The notes under the pieces were generated by a model. It was not told where the DNA came from. It ran no database searches and worked only from the letters and a program-made list of their open reading frames with translations. A DNA stretch of 64,000 nucleotides from Phycisphaerales bacterium (GTDB lineage: Bacteria; Planctomycetota; Phycisphaerae; Phycisphaerales; UBA1924). Shown here in pieces: positions 47,710-55,363 of this stretch (the first letter of the stretch is position 1; each line of letters opens with the position of its first letter). Made by a program: the position numbers and the translations under genes. The DNA lies in contig JANQQZ010000133.1 in assembly GCA_028284805.1 (NCBI GenBank), forward strand, positions 1 to 64,000. Direction: 5' to 3'.

Positions 47710-48320
47710 AGCGCGAGTCTGCCCAGACCGGGATGCGTCTGCTGTGGGATCTGATCCCGGGCTGGCGATCCTCGTCGGCTTCCGCGCCATCGCCCAGGAC
47801 ACCCCCGCGGGCGGAAGCCAAGCCGGAGCGGGCGAGACGCGAGCGTTCGGCCTCAGAGGATCGGTACGAGCGAATGGCAAGGCACATGCTCCGCGAACAC
47901 GGCGTGCGGGTCCGAAAGTGGCGGTCTTCCTCCAGCGGCGTGGCCTGGCAGGTGCGCTACGCCGACGGCAGCATCAGCCGCCTGATCGAATCGCCCAGGC
48001 CGCGCGGCCCGGTGTCTGCCGCGATCTTCCTCCACGAGATCGGACACCACGCGATCGGCTTCGACCGCTACAAGCCCCGCTGTCTCGAGGAGTACCACGC
48101 CTGGATGTACTCGCTCGGCCAAATGGAACGGTGGGACATCACGATCACGGAGCGTGTGCGAGACCGCGTGCACGACTCGCTGCACTACGCGGTGCTCAAG
48201 GCAAGGCGGCGAGGCCTGAAGCGTCTGCCGCACGAACTCGAGCCCTATCTGCGCCCACGTCAGCGGGCGTCGGCAGAGAAGCACCCCGGGTGCGACTCGA
48301 ACGCACAACCTGCGGATTAG
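47706..48320 (+). CDS. Putative zinc-dependent protease (HEIGHH)
   Basis: 204 aa. The sequence AAIFLHEIGHHAIGF has the HExxH zinc motif, and LEEYHAWMYSLGQ downstream supplies a third ligand candidate, a layout seen in ImmA/IrrE-like and related gluzincins. The N-terminal ~50 residues are basic and low-complexity, ending SASEDRYERMA. Overlaps fmt by 4 nt. Its last 13 codons lie antisense to tRNA-Arg and read HPGCDSNAQPAD, a well-known translation of a tRNA's complement, so the true C-terminus is dictated by the tRNA gene. Substrate unknown. Confidence 0.65.
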   Translation: MKRESAQTGMRLLWDLIPGWRSSSASAPSPRTPPRAEAKPERARRERSASEDRYERMARHMLREHGVRVRKWRSSSSGVAWQVRYADGSISRLIESPRPRGPVSAAIFLHEIGHHAIGFDRYKPRCLEEYHAWMYSLGQMERWDITITERVRDRVHDSLHYAVLKARRRGLKRLPHELEPYLRPRQRASAEKHPGCDSNAQPAD

Positions 48321-48355
48321 AAGTCCGCTGCTCTATCCAGTTGAGCTACCGGGGC
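48282..48355 (-). tRNA. tRNA-Arg (anticodon TCT)
   Basis: On the minus strand the sequence begins GCCCCGGTAGCTC and folds into the normal cloverleaf: acceptor GCCCCGG with CCGGGGT (first pair G-U), D arm GCTC...GAGC, anticodon stem GCGGA/TCCGC with loop CTTCTAA (anticodon TCT), and T arm GTGCG-TTCGAGT-CGCAC. Discriminator G; CCA is not encoded. Reads AGA codons. It overlaps the 3' end of the zincin gene on the other strand by 39 nt. Confidence 0.95.
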
Positions 48356-48405
48356 GTCCGAGAATCGTACGCCGAGGCAGACAGCACGGCGTCTAGAATC
48401 GGCTC

Positions 48406-49374
48406 ATGTCACGGACGGAGACCATGTCGGCTCAGGGGGACCCTCTCGCGATGGGATCCGCGTCCACCGAGCGGGCGCAGGCGGCGCGTGACTTCCTCGA
48501 GCTGAGCAAGCCGGGCATCACCCGGATGGTAACGATCGCGTCGGGGGTAGGCTTCGCGGTGTCCGCCGCGTGGCACGGCCGTCTCGACAGCGGCGTGCTC
48601 GTTCCCGCGATCGGGTGCCTCGTAGGCACCGCGATCGCGTCCGCGGGGGCCAACGCGCTCAACCAAGTAATCGAGGCCCGGCGCGACGCGATGATGGACC
48701 GAACCATGGGCAGGCCCCTGCCGTCCGGTCGGCTCGATTCCCCGCAGGCGTGGTACTTCGCGGCGCTGTGTTCGGTGCTCGGACCGGCCGTGCTGCTGGG
48801 CACGAACTGGGTCGCCGCCGCCCTCGCGGCATTGACGATCGTGCTCTACGCGGCGTTCTACACCCCGCTCAAGCCCGTCTCCCCGATCTCGACGTATGTC
48901 GGAGCGGTTCCGGGTGCCCTGCCCTGCTTGATTGGCTGGGCGGCAGCGTCTCCGGAGCCCGTCGTGGACCTGACGCTCGCGCCCGCGTGGTCGGTGTTCT
49001 CGATCCTGTTGGTCTGGCAGATCCCCCACTTCCTTTCGATCGCGCTGGTGTACCGCGATCAGTACGAGCGGGCCGGGTTCAGGCCGGTGCCACGCCGGTC
49101 CCATGCGTCGGCTGTCGCGTGGTGGATCCTTGTGCTGACGGCGGGCACCGTGCTGGTCTCTGCGGCGCCGCTGGCCGCGATGCCCGAGCTGATCGGGCTG
49201 GTGTATGCGTCGGTCGCGGCGATCGGCGGAGCGTTCTTCGTTCACGCCGCGGTGCGGCTCGTCCAGCAACCCGGGATCGCCGGCGCAAGGCGCGTGTTCT
49301 TTACGTCGATCGCGTACCTGCCAGTCGTCTATACGGCTCTAGTCGCGGACGCGTTGGTCTGGAACGCGCGGTGA
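48406..49374 (+). CDS. Heme O synthase (protoheme IX farnesyltransferase)
   Basis: UbiA-family membrane prenyltransferase that adds farnesyl to heme B for terminal oxidases. ELSKPGITRMV starts the domain; the prenyl-diphosphate motif reads NQVIEARRDAMMDRTMGRPLPSG, and TPLKPVSPISTYVGAVPGALP with HFLSIALVYRDQYERAG are family-specific. About nine TM helices. Length 322 aa. TAGAAT lies 6 nt before the ATG with no Shine-Dalgarno, suggesting leaderless expression. Overlaps the ABC ATPase by 4 nt, together with SCO1 downstream pointing to heme-copper oxidase assembly. Equivalent names are CtaB and CyoE. Confidence 0.95.
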   Translation: MSRTETMSAQGDPLAMGSASTERAQAARDFLELSKPGITRMVTIASGVGFAVSAAWHGRLDSGVLVPAIGCLVGTAIASAGANALNQVIEARRDAMMDRTMGRPLPSGRLDSPQAWYFAALCSVLGPAVLLGTNWVAAALAALTIVLYAAFYTPLKPVSPISTYVGAVPGALPCLIGWAAASPEPVVDLTLAPAWSVFSILLVWQIPHFLSIALVYRDQYERAGFRPVPRRSHASAVAWWILVLTAGTVLVSAAPLAAMPELIGLVYASVAAIGGAFFVHAAVRLVQQPGIAGARRVFFTSIAYLPVVYTALVADALVWNAR

Positions 49375-50132
49375 CCGTCTCGGTCGAGGGCGTCTCGGTC
49401 CGACTTGGCGAGCGCGAGGTTCTGCTTGATGTTTCGGCGGAGTTCTCCGCGGGCGAGGTAGCCGCGATCGTCGGGGCGAATGGGTCGGGCAAGTCGACGC
49501 TCCTGGACGTGATCGCGGGCCTTCGCCGACCCGATGTCGGGCGTGTCGGTGTCTCGGGACAGATCGGTTTCGTCCGCCAGCAGCCGGCGATCGATCGCCT
49601 GCTGACGGTGCGTGAAAACCTCGGCTTCTTCGTGGACGTACACGGCGCCGATCGCTCGCGCATCGGGCCGCTGCTCGATCGTTCCGGGCTCGCCGATCGA
49701 TCCAACGACCGTGCTGGGACGCTTTCGGGCGGCATGCTGCGCAGGCTTGATCTTCTGCGGGCGCTCTCGGTCGGGCCTCGCGTGCTGCTGCTCGACGAGC
49801 CGACGAGCGGGCTCGACACCGCGTCGCGATCGGCCTTCGTGACGGTCGTGCGCGAGCTCACCACGCGAGACGAGATCACCACGCTCTGGGTCACGCACAC
49901 CTCCGAAGAGACGGACGCCGCAGATCGGGTCTTCATGATGAACGGCGGACGCCTGACCGAGCTCTACCCGCACCAACGTGAGAGCCTGTGGGAAATCACG
50001 CGGGGCGGCGAGCCCCCCATCCGCGTGCCGCGCGCCGAGGCGCAGGCTGTCGTTGCGTCGGCGATCGAGACGGGACACGGGGTCGAATGCCGCCCCGTCC
50101 TCATCGCGGGACAGAGGGGTGCTGCTCGGTGA
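49371..50132 (+). CDS. ABC exporter ATPase (CcmA/NosF-like)
   Basis: 253 aa ATPase from a GTG that overlaps the heme O synthase stop (GTGA). Walker A GANGSGKS, Q-loop FVRQQPAID, signature TLSGGMLRRLDLLRA (slightly variant LSGGM) and Walker B RVLLLDEPTSGLD are present. The C-terminal ~50 residues extend beyond the usual nucleotide domain. With the following ABC-2 permease it forms an exporter like those near cytochrome oxidase or nos clusters; the cargo is unknown. Confidence 0.9.
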   Translation: MTVSVEGVSVRLGEREVLLDVSAEFSAGEVAAIVGANGSGKSTLLDVIAGLRRPDVGRVGVSGQIGFVRQQPAIDRLLTVRENLGFFVDVHGADRSRIGPLLDRSGLADRSNDRAGTLSGGMLRRLDLLRALSVGPRVLLLDEPTSGLDTASRSAFVTVVRELTTRDEITTLWVTHTSEETDAADRVFMMNGGRLTELYPHQRESLWEITRGGEPPIRVPRAEAQAVVASAIETGHGVECRPVLIAGQRGAAR

Positions 50133-50872
50133 GCGTTGTCGTCGCGATGCTCAGACGTGAAGTCACTCGCTTCGTGAGGCAGCCAATCCGCGCCGCGGCG
50201 ACCGTGGGGACGCCCGCGCTCCTGCTACTCGGGCTCGGCGCTGGCCTCGCGGGCGAACTCGGCGGTCTCTCCGACGCGGGCTACGCGGGCTTCCTGCTGC
50301 CCGGAATGATCGCGATGGCGTCGCTCTTCGCGGGCGTGTTCGGGGCGATCTCGCTGATCGACGACCGGGACAATGGGCCGATGCTCGCTATCCTGGCTGG
50401 CCCGGCGCCTGTCCGGCGGATCGGGTTCGGCAAGGTGCTGGCCCTCGCACTGCTCGCGATCGCACAGTCGGCGCCGCTTCTCGCGGGTGCGTGGCTTGTT
50501 GGGCTGCGCCCGACGGCCGGCGGCGTGCTGCTGGCTCTGGCCGGGATCGCCGCCCTGGCATTCGGGACCGCGGGCGTCGCGCTCGCGATCGCGTGGCGCT
50601 CGCCCGACACCGGGGCGTTCCACGGGGCCATGAATCTCGTGCTGCTCCCGAGCTGGATGCTCGCCGGCGCGTTTTATCCACCGGACACGGCCCACCCGGT
50701 CATGCGGTGGATCACCCTCGCCGATCCGCTGTCGTGGCCCGTCGCAACGATCCGGCTCGGGCTGCTCGGCGAATCAAGAATGCCAGGACCCGACTGGGTG
50801 TTCGTCACACTCACCATTGCGTTCGCTCTGGTTGGCGGCGCGTGCGGGACCCTGATGGCCCGAAGGAGGTAG
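50129..50872 (+). CDS. ABC-2 type permease
   Basis: Six-helix membrane subunit that pairs with the ATPase encoded just before it. GTG start in GTGA overlap (50129). Typical ABC-2 features: a basic cytoplasmic start MLRREVTRFVRQPIR, then GYAGFLLPGMIAMASLFAG, and SWMLAGAFYPPDTAHPVMRWITLADPL (the conserved F-P-L region). Length 247 aa. The track's longer start runs into the ATPase gene. Its 3' end carries the AAGGAGGT Shine-Dalgarno of the SCO1 gene. Confidence 0.9.
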   Translation: MSVVVAMLRREVTRFVRQPIRAAATVGTPALLLLGLGAGLAGELGGLSDAGYAGFLLPGMIAMASLFAGVFGAISLIDDRDNGPMLAILAGPAPVRRIGFGKVLALALLAIAQSAPLLAGAWLVGLRPTAGGVLLALAGIAALAFGTAGVALAIAWRSPDTGAFHGAMNLVLLPSWMLAGAFYPPDTAHPVMRWITLADPLSWPVATIRLGLLGESRMPGPDWVFVTLTIAFALVGGACGTLMARRR

Positions 50873-50875
50873 CAG

Positions 50876-51511
50876 ATGCGGATCCCGACAGCGGCGTTGT
50901 TCTCGGCTTTCGTGGGCATCGCGGTGTGCGGCTTCGGGGCCGCGTGGATGTGGAACGCTCGAATGGGCGAGCGGACGACCGCCGCGCCGGACCTCGGGCT
51001 GCGGATCTCCGATTTCGAGCTCATCGATCAGAACGGCGATCCGATCGACGCGGGTGTTCTCGACGGGAACTACACCGTCGCGGGGTTCATCTTCACGAAC
51101 TGCCCGAGCCTCTGCCCGCTCATGACGCGCACGATGGCCGACGCGCAGGACCGGCTGGCGGGAACGGACATCCGGCTGCTCTCGTTCAGTCTCGACGCCG
51201 AACGCGACACACCCGAGGTGATGCGGGCCTTTGGCGAGGCCCACGGCGCCGACTTCTCGAACTGGGCCTTCGCAACCGGCAGCACAGCAGAAACGCGCCG
51301 GATCGTCCGCGAAGATCTGATGCTCGTGGTCGATGACGAGCAGAACAACCAGGTTCCTACCACCGATGGCGGGACCATGGCCAACATCCTGCACCCCACA
51401 CGGATGATCCTGATCGGCCCCGACCGCTCGGTGCTTGGGCTCTACTCCGTCATGGACGGTTCAGGGCTCGACGGGCTCGTCGCGGACGTCGAGCGCCTCG
51501 TCGATCGGTAG
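50876..51511 (+). CDS. SCO1/SenC-type copper chaperone
   Basis: Thioredoxin-fold protein that delivers copper to, or reduces cysteines of, the CuA site of cytochrome oxidase. Copper ligands: Cys pair in FIFTNCPSLCPLM and His in NILHPTRMILIGPD. An N-terminal TM anchor precedes the domain (ALFSAFVGIAVCGFG). Length 211 aa. Perfect Shine-Dalgarno AAGGAGGT inside the upstream gene. Its last 51 nt overlap the convergent tilS. Confidence 0.93.
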   Translation: MRIPTAALFSAFVGIAVCGFGAAWMWNARMGERTTAAPDLGLRISDFELIDQNGDPIDAGVLDGNYTVAGFIFTNCPSLCPLMTRTMADAQDRLAGTDIRLLSFSLDAERDTPEVMRAFGEAHGADFSNWAFATGSTAETRRIVREDLMLVVDDEQNNQVPTTDGGTMANILHPTRMILIGPDRSVLGLYSVMDGSGLDGLVADVERLVDR

Positions 51512-52288
51512 CTTCCTGAGCCGGGCGGCAAGACGCTGGGTTGCCGAGGTGACCTGATCGCCGACGGCCGGGAAGCACTCCTGCAACGCCGGCACGACAA
51601 GACGTCGAACCCGGGCCCGCATACGAGCGGGATCCGCGTTCGTCGCGTCGACTCGCGGTTCGTAGCCGAACGCCTCGCAGACGGCACGCACCGGCGCCGG
51701 GTCGATCGCCAGCATCGGACGGATGATCTCGACGCCTGACCCTGGCAGTGTGCGGCGGGATCGGACGCCCACGAGCGCTTCGGGAGCACCTCCGCGGCAC
51801 AGAGCCATGACGACTGTTTCGATCTGGTCTCGGGCATGGTGCGCGGTCGCGATGAACCGGCACCCGGTCGCGGTCGCGGCGCGCTCGAGCGCGCGGTAGC
51901 GGGCTCGTCGGGCTTCGTGCTCGACGTTTCCAGTGCCGACCGAGACATGCTCGGTCACAAGGCGTGCCCCGAGCGTCGCCGCGAGGCTCCGGACCGCCTC
52001 GCGGTCGTCGTGGACGAGCTCTGCGGGGCGCAGGTCGTGCTGGACGCACGCGAGCACGACGCGTGCTTCGCTGAGCGTGGCGAGCGCGATCGCCAGGGCG
52101 GCCGAATCCGCACCGCCCGAGACCGCGACCAGGGTCGGCCGGGTCGCGTCCGGGACATCCGGCCCTCCGGTCAGATCGCGCCATGCCGCGCGCACGGCAC
52201 GGATCCACCGGCTGACCTCGGGGGGCGGGCTGTCGTGCGTCGCGGACACGGACGATCCTACCGCGATGGTCGTGGTATCCTGCGGCAT
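51461..52288 (-). CDS. tilS: tRNA(Ile)-lysidine synthase
   Basis: Converts C34 of tRNA-Ile(CAU) to lysidine, so it reads AUA. The intact PP-loop VAVSGGADSAALAIAL lies near residue 45-60; CVQHDLRPAE, EHEARRARYRAL and FIATAHHARDQIETVVMALCRG are standard TilS blocks. Length 275 aa from ATG 52288; a GTG at 52249 (262 aa) is also possible. It lacks the long C-terminal domains of E. coli TilS, as do many shorter enzymes. Its start codon overlaps that of the divergent HTH gene in CATG. Confidence 0.93.
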   Translation of the reverse strand: MPQDTTTIAVGSSVSATHDSPPPEVSRWIRAVRAAWRDLTGGPDVPDATRPTLVAVSGGADSAALAIALATLSEARVVLACVQHDLRPAELVHDDREAVRSLAATLGARLVTEHVSVGTGNVEHEARRARYRALERAATATGCRFIATAHHARDQIETVVMALCRGGAPEALVGVRSRRTLPGSGVEIIRPMLAIDPAPVRAVCEAFGYEPRVDATNADPARMRARVRRLVVPALQECFPAVGDQVTSATQRLAARLRKLPIDEALDVRDEPVEP

Positions 52289-52826
52289 GGTCAGGACGGC
52301 CCAGCTCGACCCCGCCGACACCGCGCCCGGTGAAACGGAACCCCGAAGCGATTGGCTGCCCAGCGTGCTGCTCGCGGCAGCAGTGGTTCTGCTCGTCATG
52401 GTCGTGCTGGGCAAGTCGAGGCGGAAGGCCATCGCCCGGTCGCGCGAGATCGTGGCGACGCCCCAGGAGCGGCTCGCCGAGCTCAGGCACCGGGCCGAGC
52501 ACGACGCCGGGATCGAGGCCAGAGTCGCAGAGGCCGCCGATCAGATCCGCGAGCTGACCGCACTCCTCGATACCCGGATCCAGACACTGGACGTGCTCAT
52601 CCAGCAGGCAGACGAACGCATTGAACGGATGCAGCCCTCAGCGGCCCAGCAGCCCGCGGCGCCCGCCAATGGCGCGGCTCGTGCGCATGAAACGACGACC
52701 GCCGACGGTCAGAAGCGGGCCATCTACGAGCTGGCCGATCAGGGACTGACGCCCGCAGAGATCGCATCACGCCTGGATCAGCACGCTGGCAAGGTCGAGC
52801 TCATCCTGGCGCTGCGTCGCGTCTGA
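52287..52826 (+). CDS. Membrane-anchored protein with C-terminal HTH-like helix pair
   Basis: 179 aa. One TM helix (LPSVLLAAAVVLLVMVVLG) near residues 24-42 follows a short acidic N-terminus; then an amphipathic coiled-coil region (RLAELRHRAEHDAGIEARVAEAADQIRELTALLDT, long helix), and a C-terminal YELADQGLTPAEIASRLDQHAGKVELIL that looks like a helix-turn-helix of the sigma-4/DUF-type. TATCCT lies 5 nt before the ATG, with no Shine-Dalgarno. Function unknown. Its start overlaps tilS and its end overlaps the ureohydrolase by 26 nt. Confidence 0.7.
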   Translation: MVRTAQLDPADTAPGETEPRSDWLPSVLLAAAVVLLVMVVLGKSRRKAIARSREIVATPQERLAELRHRAEHDAGIEARVAEAADQIRELTALLDTRIQTLDVLIQQADERIERMQPSAAQQPAAPANGAARAHETTTADGQKRAIYELADQGLTPAEIASRLDQHAGKVELILALRRV

Positions 52827-53769
52827 CGGCATCGAGAGCAAGGATCTCAAAGGCGACATGGGCAGCGAGCAGCGCCGTGTTGCCGGCGACGTCACGGTCA
52901 GGCAGCACCTCGACGATGTCGGCGCCCACCAGGTTGATCCCGACGAGCGACCGGAGCAGATCGAGCACCTCGGCAGAGCTGAACCCGCCCACGCTCGGTG
53001 TGCCCGTGCCCGGAGCGAAGACCGGGTCGACGCAGTCGATGTCGAAGCTCAGATAGGCCGGTGCATCACCCAGCTCGGCGATGAACGAGCGGAGCGCGTC
53101 GTCGCCCGACCGCTTCCAGTCGGTGTAGGTGATGAGCCGGATGCCCTGCTCGCGGGCGTAGTCGAGGTCGTCGGCGGTGTTGAGCGGGCCCTTGATACCG
53201 ACGGAGATGGTCCGCTTCGGGTCGAGCACGCCCGCTTCGATCAGCCTGCGGAAGGGCGTGGCATGGTTCCACTTCTCGCCCCAGACCGTGTCGAGTGTGT
53301 CCATGTGGCTGTCGAAGTGCACGCAAGCAAGGCCGCCCGCGGGCTTGCCGGCGCGCTCCCAGGCTGCGGTCATGCCCGCGTACACGATCGAGTGATCCCC
53401 TCCGAGCATGAGCAGGCGATCCGCATCGACGCTCCGCGCGTGCTCGATCACACCATCGAGGGTCTGCTTCACGCTGTACGGCAGCACCGGGGCGTCTCCC
53501 GCGTCGGCGAGAGCGAGCAGGCCTGGCACGTCGATGCCGTGCTCGATCGAATAGTTCTTGAGGTACTGCGACTGCTCGCGAATGGAGCGCGGTCCGAAGC
53601 GGGCACCGGGGCGGTAGGTCACGCCCCCGTCGAAGGGCACCCCGAGCACGCCCCAGTCCGCGCGGGAGCCGAGGTCCTCGATCCGGGGCCAACGCCCGAA
53701 GGTCGCGATGCCGCCGAAACGCGGGTTTCGGCGTGCGTCGGGCAGCGGGGTCTTGCGGTCGGTGCTCAT
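52801..53769 (-). CDS. Agmatinase/arginase-family ureohydrolase (SpeB-like)
   Basis: Mn-dependent hydrolase that releases urea (or formamide) from a guanidino group. Metal motifs are MLGGDHSIVYA, HFDSHMDT and SFDIDCVDP; the downstream FAPGTGTPSVGG matches agmatinase and guanidinobutyrase types rather than classic arginase. Length 322 aa. It is the last gene of the AST-like minus-strand operon (4 nt after the AstD stop), where AstB would otherwise be expected. By context the substrate could be succinylarginine or arginine, not only agmatine; inference. Confidence 0.85.
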   Translation of the reverse strand: MSTDRKTPLPDARRNPRFGGIATFGRWPRIEDLGSRADWGVLGVPFDGGVTYRPGARFGPRSIREQSQYLKNYSIEHGIDVPGLLALADAGDAPVLPYSVKQTLDGVIEHARSVDADRLLMLGGDHSIVYAGMTAAWERAGKPAGGLACVHFDSHMDTLDTVWGEKWNHATPFRRLIEAGVLDPKRTISVGIKGPLNTADDLDYAREQGIRLITYTDWKRSGDDALRSFIAELGDAPAYLSFDIDCVDPVFAPGTGTPSVGGFSSAEVLDLLRSLVGINLVGADIVEVLPDRDVAGNTALLAAHVAFEILALDAVRRDAAPG

Positions 53770-53773
53770 CGGT

Positions 53774-55336
53774 TCATCCCTCGGCGAGCCACTCGTCGTT
53801 CATCGTCATGCCCTGCGGGAGCGCAGCGCCGTCGCCCGTCTCGATCATGCTGGCGACGGGCATGGCGGTGTAGTCGAGGCTGAACGAGCCGGCCGGCCTG
53901 TGGTTGCCCGAGAGCCCGAGGCCCCCGAAGGGCAGCTTGCTGCTGGCGCCGGCGGTGCCGGTGTTCACGTTGACGCACCCCGCGCGGGCCTCGGCGAGGA
54001 AGCGTTGCTGGCACTCGGGATCGGTCGTGAAGACGGACGACGCCAACCCGAACCGGGTCGCGTTGGCCTGCTCGATCGCCTCGTCGAGCGAAGCGACGCG
54101 TGCGACGCGGAGCAGGGGGCCGAACACCTCGATGTCGCACCCGGCGTCGTTCGACTCTTCGGCAACGAAGCGATCGACTTCGAGCACGGACGGGGTCACA
54201 TAGAACCCGTCGCTCTCGTCGAGATCCAGCGCACGCGTGGTTCCGGAAAGGAGGCTGGTCGCGCCGTCGCCAACGAGGCGCTCCTGGAAGGCTAGCACGG
54301 CATCGCGTGCCTGCTCCGAAACGATCGGGCCCATGAAGACCGGGTGCTCTGATCGGGGGTGCGCGACGACAAGGCTCGACGCGATCTTGCACACAGCCGC
54401 CACGAAACGATCCGCGATCGACTCATGCACGATCAGGCGTCGGGTACACGTGCACCGCTGACCAGTGGTGATGAACGCTGCGCGCGCGACCTCGATCGCG
54501 GCCTGACGCATGTTGGCGTCGGGCATGACGACCGCCGGGTTGTTCCCGCCCATCTCGAGTGCGACGATCCGACCGGGGTGGTCGAGGTTGTTCTCGAGGA
54601 TCTTGCGCCCAACGGGCCAGGAGCCGGTGAACAGGATGCCATCGATCCCGGAGTGGGTCGTGAGCTTGACGGCCGTCTCGGGTCCGCCCTGGACCATGTT
54701 TACCACACCCTTGGGCGCCCCCTCGGCCTCGAGCGCTTCGTGGAGCATCTCGACGAGCGCCTGGCCCACCGCGGGCGTCTTCTCGCTCGGCTTGAAGACA
54801 ACCGTGTTGCCGGTCGCGAGCGCGGGCACGATGTGCCCGTTGGGCAGGTGGGCGGGGAAGTTGTAGGGACCGATGACCGCCATCACACCGTGCGGGCGGA
54901 ACGAGCACCGCCCGGTGCGGGACTCGGTGAGCGGCAGGTCGTAACCCGTCACACGCCGCAGCCCCCCGTGCTCGGAGTCATCGAGCGTGATGTCAACCTT
55001 CCCGCCCAGGATGCCCGCTTCAGCCAGCGAGTCCCAGAGCGCCTTGCCGGTCTCGTCGCAGATCAGACCGCCGATGGAATCCTTGCGATCGGCGCAGAGC
55101 TGCTGGAACCTGCGGAGCACCGCGATGCGGCGCTCCATGGACCACCGCGACCAGGTCTTGAGGGCCTCGCCCGCCGCGGCGACCGCTTCGTCCACGTGCT
55201 CGACCACCGGATCGAAGCTGTAAACGACCTCGGTCGGGTTGGCGGGGTTGATCGAGCGGATGCCGTCGCCCTGGATGGGACGCAGTTCACCTGCGATGAG
55301 ATCACTCGGGGCGTGCGCGAGTGCTGGGTGGGTCAT
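53774..55336 (-). CDS. astD: N-succinylglutamate 5-semialdehyde dehydrogenase
   Basis: NAD(P)-dependent oxidation of succinylglutamate semialdehyde to succinylglutamate, AST step 4. Rossmann-fold elements and active residues: VIGPYNFPAHLPNGHIVPAL, LEMGGNNPAVV (general-base Glu), TGQRCTCTRRL (Cys nucleophile) and GPLLRVARV; LPFGGLGLSGNHRPAGSFSLDY closes it. The ALDH subgroup with NAxTxGQRC and FGGLGxSGNxRP is AstD-like. Length 520 aa. It follows astA by 27 nt. Confidence 0.92.
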   Translation of the reverse strand: MTHPALAHAPSDLIAGELRPIQGDGIRSINPANPTEVVYSFDPVVEHVDEAVAAAGEALKTWSRWSMERRIAVLRRFQQLCADRKDSIGGLICDETGKALWDSLAEAGILGGKVDITLDDSEHGGLRRVTGYDLPLTESRTGRCSFRPHGVMAVIGPYNFPAHLPNGHIVPALATGNTVVFKPSEKTPAVGQALVEMLHEALEAEGAPKGVVNMVQGGPETAVKLTTHSGIDGILFTGSWPVGRKILENNLDHPGRIVALEMGGNNPAVVMPDANMRQAAIEVARAAFITTGQRCTCTRRLIVHESIADRFVAAVCKIASSLVVAHPRSEHPVFMGPIVSEQARDAVLAFQERLVGDGATSLLSGTTRALDLDESDGFYVTPSVLEVDRFVAEESNDAGCDIEVFGPLLRVARVASLDEAIEQANATRFGLASSVFTTDPECQQRFLAEARAGCVNVNTGTAGASSKLPFGGLGLSGNHRPAGSFSLDYTAMPVASMIETGDGAALPQGMTMNDEWLAEG

Positions 55337-55363
55337 TCCTGTCTCCTGGCTGTGTTGACGGAG

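Noticed and set aside
48283-48320. Real conserved C-terminus of the zincin (HPGCDSNAQPAD)
   Set aside because: This is the known translation of a tRNA's complement; not a protein motif.
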